A stretch of 64,000 bases of DNA, from NCBI RefSeq assembly GCF_009193325.2, contig NZ_CP059856.1, positions 186,001 to 250,000 on the forward strand. Direction: 5' to 3'. The notes under the pieces were generated by a model, which saw only the letters and a program-made list of their open reading frames with translations, did not search any database and had not been told where the DNA came from. Every line of letters begins with the position of its first letter. Position 1 is the first letter of the stretch. Positions 37,431 to 46,511 of this stretch are shown here, piece by piece. A program made the translations under genes and the position numbers. The stretch comes from Bacteroides zhangwenhongii. Lineage in GTDB: Bacteria > Bacteroidota > Bacteroidia > Bacteroidales > Bacteroidaceae.

Positions 37431-38270
37431 TTAGGATTCCACCAAAGCAATGCCATCCTCATGCAAGGCAATCAGACGTTTCTTATACAAATCGCCTACT
37501 CCTTTCTTAAAGGTTTTCTTACTCACACCGAACGTATCATAAATATCTTCCGCAGGACTCTTGTCGTTCAGATGAATCCGTCCTCCCTGCTCTTTAATAT
37601 AATCAAGCAATGTCTTCGCAAAATCATCGACCTTTTCAAAGCCCGGTTTCTGAAGAATCAAATCCACCTTTCCATCCTCACGCACCTGTTTCACAAAAGC
37701 CTTCATCTCCATTCCGGTCTCTATCGAACTGAATATTTCATTCTCATACAGTAAGCCGCTATATTTATTATCTATAATTGCCTTAAAGCCCAAGTCTGTT
37801 TTCTGCCAGATAAGAATATTTACCTCTTCCCCCGCAGTGTACTCCGGTTTATCCTTCGACAGATAACGTTCCACCTTTGCCGAGGCCACAATACGGTAAC
37901 TTTCTTCATCAAGATGCGCATGAACCACATACTTCCGTCCAACCTGCATCTTCATCTTCTGTTCTCTGAACGGTACGAACAAATCCTTCATCAGTCCCCA
38001 ATTCAGAAAAGCCCCATACTGATTCACCCAAGACACTTCCAGACAAGCAAACTGTCCTACTTGCACAAACGGAGTCAGCGTAGTAGCAATCAGCCTTTCA
38101 TCCATATCCAGATAGAGAAACACATTCAAGATATCCCCTATCTTACAATCTTCGGGCACATAGCGGGTAGGCAATAAAATCTCACCTTCTTCCCCTCCAT
38201 CAAGATATACACCGAAGTCTACCTCCTTCACAACTTCAAGCTGATTGAACTTTCCTAATTCGATATTCAT
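37431..38270 (-). CDS. CvfB-like S1 RNA-binding protein
   Basis: A 279-residue cytoplasmic protein. Tandem S1/OB-type domains are seen: DFGVYLDGGEEGEILLPTRY near the N-terminus, WVNQYGAFLNWGLMKDLFVPF in the middle, LGFKAIIDNKYSGLLYENEIF later, and a winged-helix-like C-terminus (DTFGVSKKTFKKGVGDLYKK, cited in part). This order matches CvfB/YitL proteins, RNA-binding proteins linked to virulence gene control in Gram-positive bacteria. Its role in Bacteroides is not established. Confidence 0.85.
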   Translation of the reverse strand: MNIELGKFNQLEVVKEVDFGVYLDGGEEGEILLPTRYVPEDCKIGDILNVFLYLDMDERLIATTLTPFVQVGQFACLEVSWVNQYGAFLNWGLMKDLFVPFREQKMKMQVGRKYVVHAHLDEESYRIVASAKVERYLSKDKPEYTAGEEVNILIWQKTDLGFKAIIDNKYSGLLYENEIFSSIETGMEMKAFVKQVREDGKVDLILQKPGFEKVDDFAKTLLDYIKEQGGRIHLNDKSPAEDIYDTFGVSKKTFKKGVGDLYKKRLIALHEDGIALVES

Positions 38271-38409
38271 ATTTTTCCTATTTATACACTATCATATTTA
38301 TATCCATTGCAAAGATAATCTATTTTGAACAGAACTACCCTTTCAGGCACTATAACTTTTCGTTATCGGGTAAAACTATTTGCAATGAACAATCAGGCTC
38401 GCAATATGT

Positions 38410-38417
38410 TAACTTTG
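38410..38417 (+). promoter_or_regulatory. -7 promoter element of the malate dehydrogenase gene
   Basis: TAACTTTG matches TAnnTTTG, giving a leader of about 46 nt before the ATG at 38470. Confidence 0.5.
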
Positions 38418-38469
38418 TAACGGCAAAAAGAAATGAAAAAGTTATTCACCTTTAAAAATATTAAGCTTT

Positions 38470-39471
38470 ATGGAATTTTTGACTAACGAGAAACTTACAA
38501 TTGTGGGAGCTGCCGGAATGATCGGCTCTAATATGGCGCAAACAGCCATGATGATGAAACTGACTCCGAATATCTGTCTGTACGATCCATTCGCCCCGGC
38601 TTTGGAGGGAGTGGCGGAAGAACTGTATCACTGCGGCTTTGAAGGCGTCAACCTCACTTATACCTCCGACATCAAGGAAGCGTTGACCGGAGCTTCTTAT
38701 ATCGTATCTTCCGGTGGAGCAGCCCGCAAGGCTGGCATGACTCGTGAAGATTTGCTGAAAGGTAATGCAGAAATTGCCGCTCAGTTCGGCAAAGACGTTC
38801 GTCAATATTGCCCGAATGTAAAGCACATCGTAGTCATTTTCAATCCTGCGGATATCACCGGGCTGATTACCTTATTATATTCAGGTCTGAAACCTTCACA
38901 AGTTTCCACCCTCGCCGCATTGGACAGCACCCGCCTACAAAACGAATTGGTGAAATACTTCCATATCCCCGCTTCCGACATTCAGAATTGCCGCACTTAC
39001 GGCGGTCATGGCGAGCAAATGGCAGTATTTGCCTCTACAACAAAAATAAAGGGAGAACCGCTGACTGACTTTATCGGTACCACCCGCCTGCCATTGAACG
39101 AATGGGAAGAACTGAAAGTACGCGTCATACAAGGTGGAAAACATATCATCGACCTGCGCGGACGTTCTTCTTTCCAGAGTCCGGCCTATCTTTCCATCGA
39201 AATGATTGCCGCCGCTATGGGAGGACAACCTTTCCGCTGGCCTGCCGGAACCTATGTCTCAAACGGGAAGTTCGATCATATCATGATGGCAATGGAAACT
39301 TCGATCACCAAAGATGGCATTACTTATAAGGAAGTAGCGGGAACGCCTGCCGAACAGGAAGAATTGGAAAAGAGCTACGAACATCTGTGCAAGCTCCGCG
39401 ACGAAGTCATTGAAATGGGAATCATCCCAGCCATCAAAGACTGGCATACATTAAATCCAAACATCCATTAA
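38470..39471 (+). CDS. Malate dehydrogenase of the lactate/malate family
   Basis: A 333-residue NAD-dependent dehydrogenase that interconverts malate and oxaloacetate. The Rossmann motif GAAGMIGSNMA is near the N-terminus. The substrate-binding DSTRLQNEL and catalytic histidine segment YGGHGEQM follow. It differs from the shorter, more common bacterial MDH (GAGNVGAT type), so this may be a second isoform with different specificity. It is monocistronic, with its own promoter and terminator. Confidence 0.82.
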   Translation: MEFLTNEKLTIVGAAGMIGSNMAQTAMMMKLTPNICLYDPFAPALEGVAEELYHCGFEGVNLTYTSDIKEALTGASYIVSSGGAARKAGMTREDLLKGNAEIAAQFGKDVRQYCPNVKHIVVIFNPADITGLITLLYSGLKPSQVSTLAALDSTRLQNELVKYFHIPASDIQNCRTYGGHGEQMAVFASTTKIKGEPLTDFIGTTRLPLNEWEELKVRVIQGGKHIIDLRGRSSFQSPAYLSIEMIAAAMGGQPFRWPAGTYVSNGKFDHIMMAMETSITKDGITYKEVAGTPAEQEELEKSYEHLCKLRDEVIEMGIIPAIKDWHTLNPNIH

Positions 39472-39491
39472 ACGGATAATATTAGTATAAC

Positions 39492-39530
39492 GCCGGAACT
39501 GAACGATATTTTCTATATCGGAGTTCCGGC
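39492..39530. terminator. Bidirectional terminator
   Basis: GCCGGAACT (39492-39500) pairs with AGTTCCGGC (39522-39530), with an inner GATAT/ATATC pairing. It lies between the convergent malate dehydrogenase and Fur-family genes. Confidence 0.7.
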
Positions 39531-39539
39531 TTATTTTGT

Positions 39540-39974
39540 TTATGAGTGCGACGCAGGCAGGGAAGAACATTCCGGGCAAACGCCCTTCAACACATAATTT
39601 ATACTATGCAGTGCAAATCCCTTCGGCAGATCAATGACCGGAATATGCGTGCCTTCCAGGCAGAATGTCCTGTGACATTTCTCGCAATAGAAATGTGAAT
39701 GTAAATCCTGAACCACACAATTGCAGGAATTATCACAAACAGCATATTTCAACGACCCGCTTCCATCATCTATACTATGTATCAGGTGATGCGATAAAAA
39801 GAGAGCGATTGTCCGGGATATAGTCGACTTGTCAACCGTATCCAATAACGTTTCCAAATCGAGCAATGATACCGCACGCCCGACTTCCATCATATTCTTC
39901 AGTATGAGAAGCCTTATCGCCGTCGGTTTGATATCTCTCCGCGCCAACTTATCCAAATAAATATTCTCTTCCAT
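39540..39974 (-). CDS. Fur family metalloregulator
   Basis: A 144-residue Fur-type repressor. The start ATG at 39974 (MEENIYLDKLARRD) follows the ATPase stop by 8 bp; a longer reading would run into the ATPase gene. The winged helix carries KSTISRTIALFLSHHLI and the metal-binding half shows HSHFYCEKC, FCLEG and GVCPEC, with two CxxC-type pairs for structural zinc. Because it forms an operon with a Zn/Cd-type P-type ATPase, it is probably a zinc (Zur-like) or other divalent-metal sensor and controls its own operon. Confidence 0.85.
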   Translation of the reverse strand: MEENIYLDKLARRDIKPTAIRLLILKNMMEVGRAVSLLDLETLLDTVDKSTISRTIALFLSHHLIHSIDDGSGSLKYAVCDNSCNCVVQDLHSHFYCEKCHRTFCLEGTHIPVIDLPKGFALHSINYVLKGVCPECSSLPASHS

Positions 39975-39982
39975 ATTCTCTC

Positions 39983-41941
39983 CTATTTTATCATTTTCTG
40001 TATTCTTACAGCATTCATAATAGCAAGCAACGCCACACCGACATCCGCAAAAACGGCTTCCCAAAGAGTAGCGATTCCACCCGCTCCCAATATCAGCACT
40101 AACAGTTTCACTCCGAATGCAAGCATAATATTCTGCCAGATAATCCGGTGTGTCAGTTTTCCTACCTTTATAGCTTCCGCCACCTTAGACGGCTGGTCCG
40201 TCTGAATCACCACATCGGCGGTTTCTATTGCCGCATCACTGCCCAAGCCACCCATAGCGATACCGACATGGCTCAACGCCAATACGGGCGCATCATTCAT
40301 GCCATCGCCTACAAACGCTATCTGATTAGCCTCATCCTGCCGCAGTTCTTCCAGATGTCGCACTTTCCCTTCCGGCAGCAAGTCTCCATACGCTTTCGAT
40401 ATACCTAGCTTTTCAGCAAAGTTAGTAACAATACTTTGTTTATCACCGGACAATATCTGAATGTTTTTAACCTTCAACGCTTTTAGGTTATCAATCGCTG
40501 TTTTCGCATCGTCTTTCAGCGTATCAGCTAATAACAAATAACCGGCATAGTTAGTTCCGATAGCACAGACCACAACCGTATCGGTTATCTTCAACAATTC
40601 TGCCGGATATGCAATATTAAATTTGGACAACAGCCGACTGTTTCCGACCAACACAGTGTTTCCGTCAACCGTCGCCTCCAGACCAAAACCGGCAAACTCT
40701 CTCGTATCGGAGGTTGACACCAGTTCTACATTCTGTTGTTTCGCATATTCCACAATGGCTTTAGCTATCGGATGTGTGCTATTTCGTTCTACCGAAGCTA
40801 TCAATCGGATCAGCTCTTCTTTCGCAATACCGGACACCGGTTTACATTCCTGCACCTCAAACGTTCCTTTTGTCAGAGTCCCCGTTTTATCGAATACAAC
40901 TGTATTGATTTTCGTAATAGCATCCAGATAGTTCCCGCCTTTAAACAGGATGCCAAGCCGGGATGCGGCTCCGATACCTCCAAAATATCCCAACGGGATA
41001 CTCACCACCAAAGCGCATGGACACGAAATTACTAGAAAAACCAAAGCTCTGTACAACCAATCATTAAATGTAAATACAAAGTGCGTGCCAAACAATGAAT
41101 AGACAAATGGCAGAAGAACGATTAATACTGCCATCCCTATTACAATCGGGGTGTAGACACGCGCAAACTTCCGAATAAACAACTCTGCCGGTGCTTTCCG
41201 TTCGGAAGCGTTCTGAACCAGTTCCAATATCCGGGCAAGCGCACTTTTATCAAAAGGTCTTGTCACCTTTATACGAATAACCTTATCCGTCACAATCATT
41301 CCGGCAAGTACTTCCTCTCCTTTCCGAATATTGCGCGGCACACTTTCACCCGTTAGCGCCGCTGTATTGAATGCAGCGACCTCACTCTCCATCGTTCCGT
41401 CCAGAGGTACCCGCCCACCTGCTTTTACTTCAATTATCTCACCGACTTTGACATTCTTCGGGCTCTCTACAATCAATTCATGATCTCTCAGCACCAAAGC
41501 TTTTTCCGGTCTCACATCCAAGAGAGCGCCAATATTACGTTTCGCTTTATCAACCGCTTTCTCCTGAAATAGCTCTCCGACTGTATAGAACAGCATTACA
41601 GCCACCCCTTCCGGATACTCGCCTATATAGAACGCACCGATTGTAGCCACAATCATTAAAGTAAACTCACTGAAATAATCGCGTTCCTTCATGCTTTCCC
41701 AAGCCTCTTTCATCACAGGAATCCCTACCGGGAGATAAGCTATGACATACCAGGCCAAAGCAACATATTCCTTCAGGAAAAATGCCACATCCAAAGCATT
41801 CATTACGATACCGGCTATCAGCAATATAAATGAAAGTCCGACTTTCCAATATTCATGGAATATCGTTTTCCTTTTATCTTCATATTTTTCGGTCGCACAT
41901 TCATGTGTATGTGCACAACAACTACAATGTCCCATACTCAT
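39983..41941 (-). CDS. Heavy-metal P1B-type ATPase (Zn2+/Cd2+ type)
   Basis: A 652-residue metal-exporting ATPase. The N-terminus is rich in Cys and His (MGHCSCCAHTHEC) but has no full HMA domain. The metal-site motif ISCPCALVVS lies in the sixth helix, the phosphorylation site is FDKTGTLTKG, the nucleotide-binding SNSTHPIAKA-type segment reads RNSTHPIAKA, and the hinge is GDGMNDAPVL. CPC plus the other features fits the Zn/Cd/Pb group (ZntA/CadA). The Fur-family gene follows after 8 bp. A -7 box and a perfect palindrome sit just upstream. Confidence 0.92.
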   Translation of the reverse strand: MSMGHCSCCAHTHECATEKYEDKRKTIFHEYWKVGLSFILLIAGIVMNALDVAFFLKEYVALAWYVIAYLPVGIPVMKEAWESMKERDYFSEFTLMIVATIGAFYIGEYPEGVAVMLFYTVGELFQEKAVDKAKRNIGALLDVRPEKALVLRDHELIVESPKNVKVGEIIEVKAGGRVPLDGTMESEVAAFNTAALTGESVPRNIRKGEEVLAGMIVTDKVIRIKVTRPFDKSALARILELVQNASERKAPAELFIRKFARVYTPIVIGMAVLIVLLPFVYSLFGTHFVFTFNDWLYRALVFLVISCPCALVVSIPLGYFGGIGAASRLGILFKGGNYLDAITKINTVVFDKTGTLTKGTFEVQECKPVSGIAKEELIRLIASVERNSTHPIAKAIVEYAKQQNVELVSTSDTREFAGFGLEATVDGNTVLVGNSRLLSKFNIAYPAELLKITDTVVVCAIGTNYAGYLLLADTLKDDAKTAIDNLKALKVKNIQILSGDKQSIVTNFAEKLGISKAYGDLLPEGKVRHLEELRQDEANQIAFVGDGMNDAPVLALSHVGIAMGGLGSDAAIETADVVIQTDQPSKVAEAIKVGKLTHRIIWQNIMLAFGVKLLVLILGAGGIATLWEAVFADVGVALLAIMNAVRIQKMIK

Positions 41942-41960
41942 TCATCTTGTATTTTGGGTA

Positions 41961-41968
41961 CAAAGGTA
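41961..41968 (-). promoter_or_regulatory. -7 promoter element of the metal ATPase/Fur operon
   Basis: On the minus strand TACCTTTG, a perfect -7 box 20 bp upstream of the ATPase start codon. Confidence 0.65.
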
Positions 41969-41980
41969 GCGAATGATTCG

Positions 41981-41995
41981 TGCAACTAAGTTGCA
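41981..41995. promoter_or_regulatory. Perfect 7-1-7 palindrome, candidate Fur-family operator
   Basis: TGCAACTAAGTTGCA is a perfect inverted repeat with 7-bp arms and one central base, the geometry of Fur/Zur/PerR boxes. It covers the upstream (-33) side of the ATPase/Fur promoter, so binding would block RNA polymerase. Assignment to the local regulator is inference. Confidence 0.6.
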
Positions 41996-42150
41996 AAGAC
42001 GATTTCAAATAAGGTAAATACAGTTGTTGTATAATCATGAAACTGAAAAAAACATCCAAATAATCTCTTTTTTTAAACATTTAATCTCCCTTATTGGCTG
42101 TTCATTTCATATATAAGAAAGAAAGGGGAAATTATTTGTTTATTTTATCA

Positions 42151-42158
42151 TATCTTTG
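42151..42158 (+). promoter_or_regulatory. -7 promoter element of the AT-rich lipoprotein gene
   Basis: TATCTTTG matches TAnnTTTG and lies 18 bp before the ATG at 42177. It rules out the upstream ATG at 42156, which would lie inside the element. Confidence 0.6.
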
Positions 42159-42176
42159 TGCTTTAATCATCTATAT

Positions 42177-44159
42177 ATGAAACAATACATTTTTCTGTTT
42201 TTATTTTTGTTGTCAGGATGTGGTAAAGATGAAAGCGTTCTGGAAAATAAAACCAATTCATCTGTTCCTGATAATCTAAAAGAGTGGGTAACTGACGACG
42301 TTGTTTGTCTCACAAGTAATCAGAAGGTACATATTATTGATAGTAATGAAGGAGTATTATATTTTGATGCTAATACGCCTACTGAACTATTGCCAACTAC
42401 AGGAGAGATTATCCTTGAAAATGAACTTTCAGATAAATTCCCTTCAGGCTTTTATGGAAAGGTAGCACAAATAAATAAAGAAAATGATCATTTTGTTGTA
42501 AGTACAGAATGGGTTCCACTTAGTGAAGCTTTTACATCACTTCCTGATCAAACTTTTGATATATCTAGTTATATTACAGAGTTTATCCAGTCAGACGGAG
42601 AGAAAGCCGTGGTACAAGAACATTATGTAATAAATCCTATAACAAAAGGAATAGAACCTGAGACTAAAGTCAATATTACACTTAATGGAGATGGTTGGTC
42701 TGTGGGAGGCTCTTTTGACATGAAAGCTAAAATACTTTTTTCAGGTGGAGATATTCATAATTTTCGAGTTGACTTAGATTATGAGATAGAAAGTGAATTG
42801 AACGTTTCGTTCACAAAAGAAGTTGAATTTAAGAAAACGGCAACAGCTAAACCTCTTAAGAAAATAGGAGAATTTATAATAAAAGCAATTCCTGCCAATG
42901 TTGTAGTTACTCCAGTCATTGTGGTATATGCTCAATTGGATGGCAACGGTAAGGTTTCACTAAGCGCATCATTAACAACTAATTCTCGAATGAAACCATA
43001 CATACAATATAATCAAGGACAATTAGGTTATGGTTTGGAAAACCCCACATGGCCATTGTTAAATTTCAAATTGAATGGCATTGAAATGGAGGCGGAATTA
43101 AATGAAAATATAGCTCTTGCATTTCAGGCTCGTCTTTTTAATTATGAAAATATACGCATTGAGTTAGGAACTCGTCTAATATTTGCAGAAAAGGCTAAGT
43201 TTAAACTTAACAACTTTGATAAAGCTCTATTGCAGAATGGAAAAGCATACGCTTCATTAAATGAAAATGAATTATCTTGCACCTTTAAAGCTTGTGTATA
43301 CGCCGAAGCTGTTTGCAATTTAATAACAAAGAAAAAAGAAGACTCTAATGATAAGGATCAGGAAATGGAAATTGAAGGTAGTTGGGAGGAATCAATAATC
43401 CCTGAAAAAGAACTTCTGAAACGAAAACTTTTACCTACTTTTGATGATTTAAATTTTGATGTACAACATAAGCAACGTAAAGCGACATTTTCCTATCAAT
43501 GTTCAGGGTATCTTTTCACAGAATCTGTACAGATGGGATACGCCTTATATGATTTAGATGATGAGAATGATCAGCCAATCCGCATGGTATTGGAAGATAG
43601 TTATTACGTAAAAAGTGATATGGAAGTTGGAAAACGAATGTTTACATTTGAGATAGAGAATATAGAAGAGGAAAAAAATTATTATGTCCGCCCACTATTC
43701 AAAATCTATGATAAAACAATGGTATCAGACGACCGGGCTGAATATGAGATTTTAGTTGGGAAATGGCAAGTAATAACACAAATTGATACTTATATTAACA
43801 ATAGTGATGGCAACCAAATTATTTACCGTTGTCAACATCCTGGAACATTCGAATTTACGTCGAATAAATCTGGTGTTCAAACTGGGATACATTACGGTGA
43901 TGTAGATAATGGAACAGAGGACCCTGATACCGATTGGCATCCTGAAGCCAAAATATTATTCAATTGGATAAGAAACGATAAGCAATTGATGATAAATATT
44001 GTCAGAACAGAGGGAATTCCAATTAATAATGTTCCGCAAACTATTGGTGCGTTAATCGGAGATATTACATCTGAAAAATTAGTATTCAGTTATCCAATCA
44101 ATACGATACCTGAAGAAACAGCTTTCAGAGTAATAACATGTAAACGCATAGAGGAATAA
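42177..44159 (+). CDS. Large AT-rich lipoprotein of unknown function
   Basis: A 660-residue lipoprotein (lipobox LSGC, from MKQYIFLFLFLLSGCGKDES). I recognise no domain. The middle is beta-rich, and the C-terminal third (about 440-540) looks like an immunoglobulin- or fibronectin-like fold (FDVQHKQRKATFSYQCSGYLF, cited in part). The final segment (about 545-660) resembles lipocalin-like beta-barrel strands such as WQVITQIDTYINNSDGN and KLVFSYPINTIPEETAF. Codon use is markedly more AT-rich than in neighbours, so the gene may be recently acquired. Start placed after the -7 box. Confidence 0.65.
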   Translation: MKQYIFLFLFLLSGCGKDESVLENKTNSSVPDNLKEWVTDDVVCLTSNQKVHIIDSNEGVLYFDANTPTELLPTTGEIILENELSDKFPSGFYGKVAQINKENDHFVVSTEWVPLSEAFTSLPDQTFDISSYITEFIQSDGEKAVVQEHYVINPITKGIEPETKVNITLNGDGWSVGGSFDMKAKILFSGGDIHNFRVDLDYEIESELNVSFTKEVEFKKTATAKPLKKIGEFIIKAIPANVVVTPVIVVYAQLDGNGKVSLSASLTTNSRMKPYIQYNQGQLGYGLENPTWPLLNFKLNGIEMEAELNENIALAFQARLFNYENIRIELGTRLIFAEKAKFKLNNFDKALLQNGKAYASLNENELSCTFKACVYAEAVCNLITKKKEDSNDKDQEMEIEGSWEESIIPEKELLKRKLLPTFDDLNFDVQHKQRKATFSYQCSGYLFTESVQMGYALYDLDDENDQPIRMVLEDSYYVKSDMEVGKRMFTFEIENIEEEKNYYVRPLFKIYDKTMVSDDRAEYEILVGKWQVITQIDTYINNSDGNQIIYRCQHPGTFEFTSNKSGVQTGIHYGDVDNGTEDPDTDWHPEAKILFNWIRNDKQLMINIVRTEGIPINNVPQTIGALIGDITSEKLVFSYPINTIPEETAFRVITCKRIEE

Positions 44160-44348
44160 TCGTTTTTTAATGAATAATTTTATATTGCACAAATATAGGC
44201 AAATTATGCTCAATATATTAAGTATTATCCTCGTTTTCTCCCTATCGTAAGAATCATTACCTACCTTTCCTATAACAGGATTATATTCTTAGGTAATGCA
44301 ATATTTTTCCTCTATTAGAACGACAACTCTCCAGATTCGTTATAAGAA

Positions 44349-44384
44349 AAAAGGTGTACCTTGTTTTTTACAGGCACACCTTTT
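44349..44384. terminator. Bidirectional terminator
   Basis: AAAAGGTGTACC (44349-44360) pairs with GGCACACCTTTT (44373-44384) with one mismatch and flanking A/T runs. It separates the convergent lipoprotein genes. Confidence 0.75.
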
Positions 44385-44406
44385 AATATGTGTTATCAAT
44401 CAACTT

Positions 44407-45909
44407 TTACTTATCCTTTACCGGACGGACTTTCATTCCAAAACAACGGTCATAACCGTTCAGTTGAGTGTAGTCGAAACCCATTGTCGCCAAGCTTTCA
44501 TCACACCATCCTAACTTTTGACCGGCGCCAAAAAGGTAACCTCCATGACGTTTAGTACTTGCAGAAATCTGCGTAGACAAATCACTTGTCCAATAATACA
44601 ATCCCGAATAAGGCCACCAAGCATCATCCAGTTCCTTTATAGTAATACTTTTATCCGTATTAGTTTTTTCATTACTGCCGTAATATCCGGTTTTAGGGAA
44701 CACGATAGTATTGTTGGTGATTGTTGATGTAACCATCCACGCATCTACCTCTACCTCATAAGATTCACCCGTTTCATGGTTATAGCGACTAACTTTTGTT
44801 TTACCCTGTACGCACATTGTATTCGGACCGTTAAACAAGTCGTTCATTTCTTCACTGGTCGGCATACGCCATCCGTTTCCCCAACGCATCACAGCTACAT
44901 CATCCGTAGGATCAAGACGCGTCTTTCCGTCCTGTGACACTTTATTTTCCGTCCACTGATATTTGGTCAATTTAGTCGTACCGTCAAAATAACGGTAATT
45001 ATTGTAATTATAGTAGTTCTTGCCGGCTTTGTTGGTATATGGATAATAAGATGCATCGTTCTTATAAGTTACATCCCCATACGTAAACGAGGTATTCTCA
45101 TTGTCTCCGGGATGGTCAATCGTTTTCCCTGTGAAAATCTCACCCCATGCATAGTAACCTTCGATATTCTCTTCAGACCAGATAATCTTACCCATATCTT
45201 TGCCCGGATGAGGATCTTTAGAAGTACTGCTTTTTACGCACATTAACGGATCGTGACTGTCAGCCAGTGCTTTAAGTTCTACTTCCGTCCAAGTATGCCC
45301 TGCGGTATTCTGCGGCCAAATCCACACTTCGAAAGTATTAATCACCGGTTCTTCATCACCGCCCTGCTTATTGCCTTCATAAAGATTGTCAAGACCACCG
45401 ATAATAATATCAAAATCACCGGAAACCGACAAGTTGCCGTATTTATATTCGTTGATTTTATTTCCCTCTGCATCAACCCCATAGCAACCATCAAGATAAG
45501 TTCCATCTGTAGAACGGATAGCAAAGTCATCGGCTTTGCATTCAAGATGTTCGATATCTTTAAATGTAAGACGTAATTTCTCACACTCACTGGCGCACTC
45601 TTGATAGACGTGTACTGCTACTTTTATGTAGGGCACTGTGCCGTTTGACTGAAATCCGGCAGCCACATCATATTTGGCACAAAGAGTTTCCTCTTCACCT
45701 ACAACAAGAGATCCTCCACCACGTGTAGCACTTTGCTTCTGTCCAATGCTCAGATTCGTTCCATTGGTGAAAACTGAAGTAATTTTTGATACCGTAGGAA
45801 TAGAAGTTCCACCATCGGGGATTTGCTCGCCGATTGAATCATCAGAACAGCTGCCTGTTAACAGAGCACCCGCAACTAACAAATAAAAACTAAGCTTTTT
45901 CATTATCAT
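44407..45909 (-). CDS. FISUMP-type lipoprotein
   Basis: A 500-residue lipoprotein (lipobox LTGSC). The N-terminal part (about 25-210) is a beta-rich region. The C-terminal half has the hallmarks of the Fibrobacter major paralogous (FISUMP) domain: YYAWGEIFTGK, WGNGWRMPTSEEMNDLF, YYWTSDLSTQ and GMKVRPVKDK. Such proteins are usually surface-exposed and of unknown binding role. The domain name is recalled from similar proteins; function here is not known. It is transcribed towards the AT-rich lipoprotein gene. Confidence 0.75.
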   Translation of the reverse strand: MIMKKLSFYLLVAGALLTGSCSDDSIGEQIPDGGTSIPTVSKITSVFTNGTNLSIGQKQSATRGGGSLVVGEEETLCAKYDVAAGFQSNGTVPYIKVAVHVYQECASECEKLRLTFKDIEHLECKADDFAIRSTDGTYLDGCYGVDAEGNKINEYKYGNLSVSGDFDIIIGGLDNLYEGNKQGGDEEPVINTFEVWIWPQNTAGHTWTEVELKALADSHDPLMCVKSSTSKDPHPGKDMGKIIWSEENIEGYYAWGEIFTGKTIDHPGDNENTSFTYGDVTYKNDASYYPYTNKAGKNYYNYNNYRYFDGTTKLTKYQWTENKVSQDGKTRLDPTDDVAVMRWGNGWRMPTSEEMNDLFNGPNTMCVQGKTKVSRYNHETGESYEVEVDAWMVTSTITNNTIVFPKTGYYGSNEKTNTDKSITIKELDDAWWPYSGLYYWTSDLSTQISASTKRHGGYLFGAGQKLGWCDESLATMGFDYTQLNGYDRCFGMKVRPVKDK

Positions 45910-45982
45910 CCTATTACATTATATATAAAGACTTAAACCCTTATTTACATATTCGCCCGCCAGAGTGGATATATAAATCAAG

Positions 45983-45990
45983 CAAATATA
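45983..45990 (-). promoter_or_regulatory. -7 promoter element of the FISUMP-type lipoprotein gene
   Basis: On the minus strand TATATTTG, a perfect -7 box, 74 bp before the start codon. It is part of an AT-rich near-palindrome (45981-46000). Confidence 0.5.
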
Positions 45991-46079
45991 TATATTTTGC
46001 AAGAATAATCAAGTTTTCCGTTACATCATTTAATATTAATTATCCTATATACTGAAAAGTCCGATGAAATATGAAGAAT

Positions 46080-46096
46080 ATCTGCCACCCTACACC
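46080..46096 (-). repeat. Left copy of a 17-bp bracketing inverted repeat
   Basis: ATCTGCCACCCTACACC is the reverse complement, with one mismatch, of the sequence at 48730-48746. Together they bracket the repeat array and the VirE-like gene. Confidence 0.6.
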
Positions 46097-46148
46097 ATCT
46101 ACAACTTATTTCACTGAACAACAACAAATTAAGCAGGTGTAGGATACA

Positions 46149-46184
46149 GGTGACAGATGGTGTAGGATATACGTATCTGTCACC
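46149..46184. repeat. Hairpin with a GTGTAGGATA loop
   Basis: GGTGACAGAT (46149-46158) pairs perfectly with ATCTGTCACC (46175-46184). The loop includes GTGTAGGATA, which also occurs at 46138-46147 and, as part of longer repeats, around 48643 and 48731 after the VirE-like gene. Confidence 0.6.
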
Positions 46185-46188
46185 CAAT

Positions 46189-46374
46189 ACAACTATACGA
46201 TTCGCCGCATACGACTACACGATTCGGCTAAAACGACTATACGTTTCACCCTAAACATACGGCATAGAATGGCGTTTCATCAGCGTGAAACAATATGTTC
46301 GCCAGCGTGAAACAAAGTGTTTACCGCCGTGAAACAGAATGTTTCACAACATGGAATAGAGTGTTTCAAACGCC
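46189..46374 (+). repeat. 22-bp-period repeat array upstream of the VirE-like gene
   Basis: Two families of direct repeats share a 22-bp period. Family A begins at 46189, 46211 and 46233 (shared core ACnACTAnACG). Family B begins at 46262, 46284, 46306, 46328 and 46350 (best core CGTGAAACA-N3-TGTT). One B unit contains a perfect dyad, GTGAAACA-N3-TGTTTCAC (46329-46347). The spacing is about two helical turns, so bound proteins would lie on one face. The array ends 138 bp before the ATG at 46512. The rest of the 45910-46511 gap holds the FISUMP-gene promoter and the 46080-46184 repeats; no gene is seen. Confidence 0.7.
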
Positions 46375-46511
46375 TATGAAACAAAAGAATAAAGAGCAAC
46401 AGGAACATTCGACCGGAGATTTCTACAAAGGACCTATATAACAACGAGTTTTCTTGCATGAACAGAAGAAATGTACTACCTTTATAGGATATTTCAAACA
46501 AAAAACAATTC

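Noticed and set aside
39975..40064. N-terminal extension of the Fur-family protein
   Set aside because: It would lie inside the ATPase gene; the ATG at 39974 gives normal family length.
46189..46374. CRISPR array
   Set aside because: Units are imperfect and abut without spacers of constant length; there are no cas genes.
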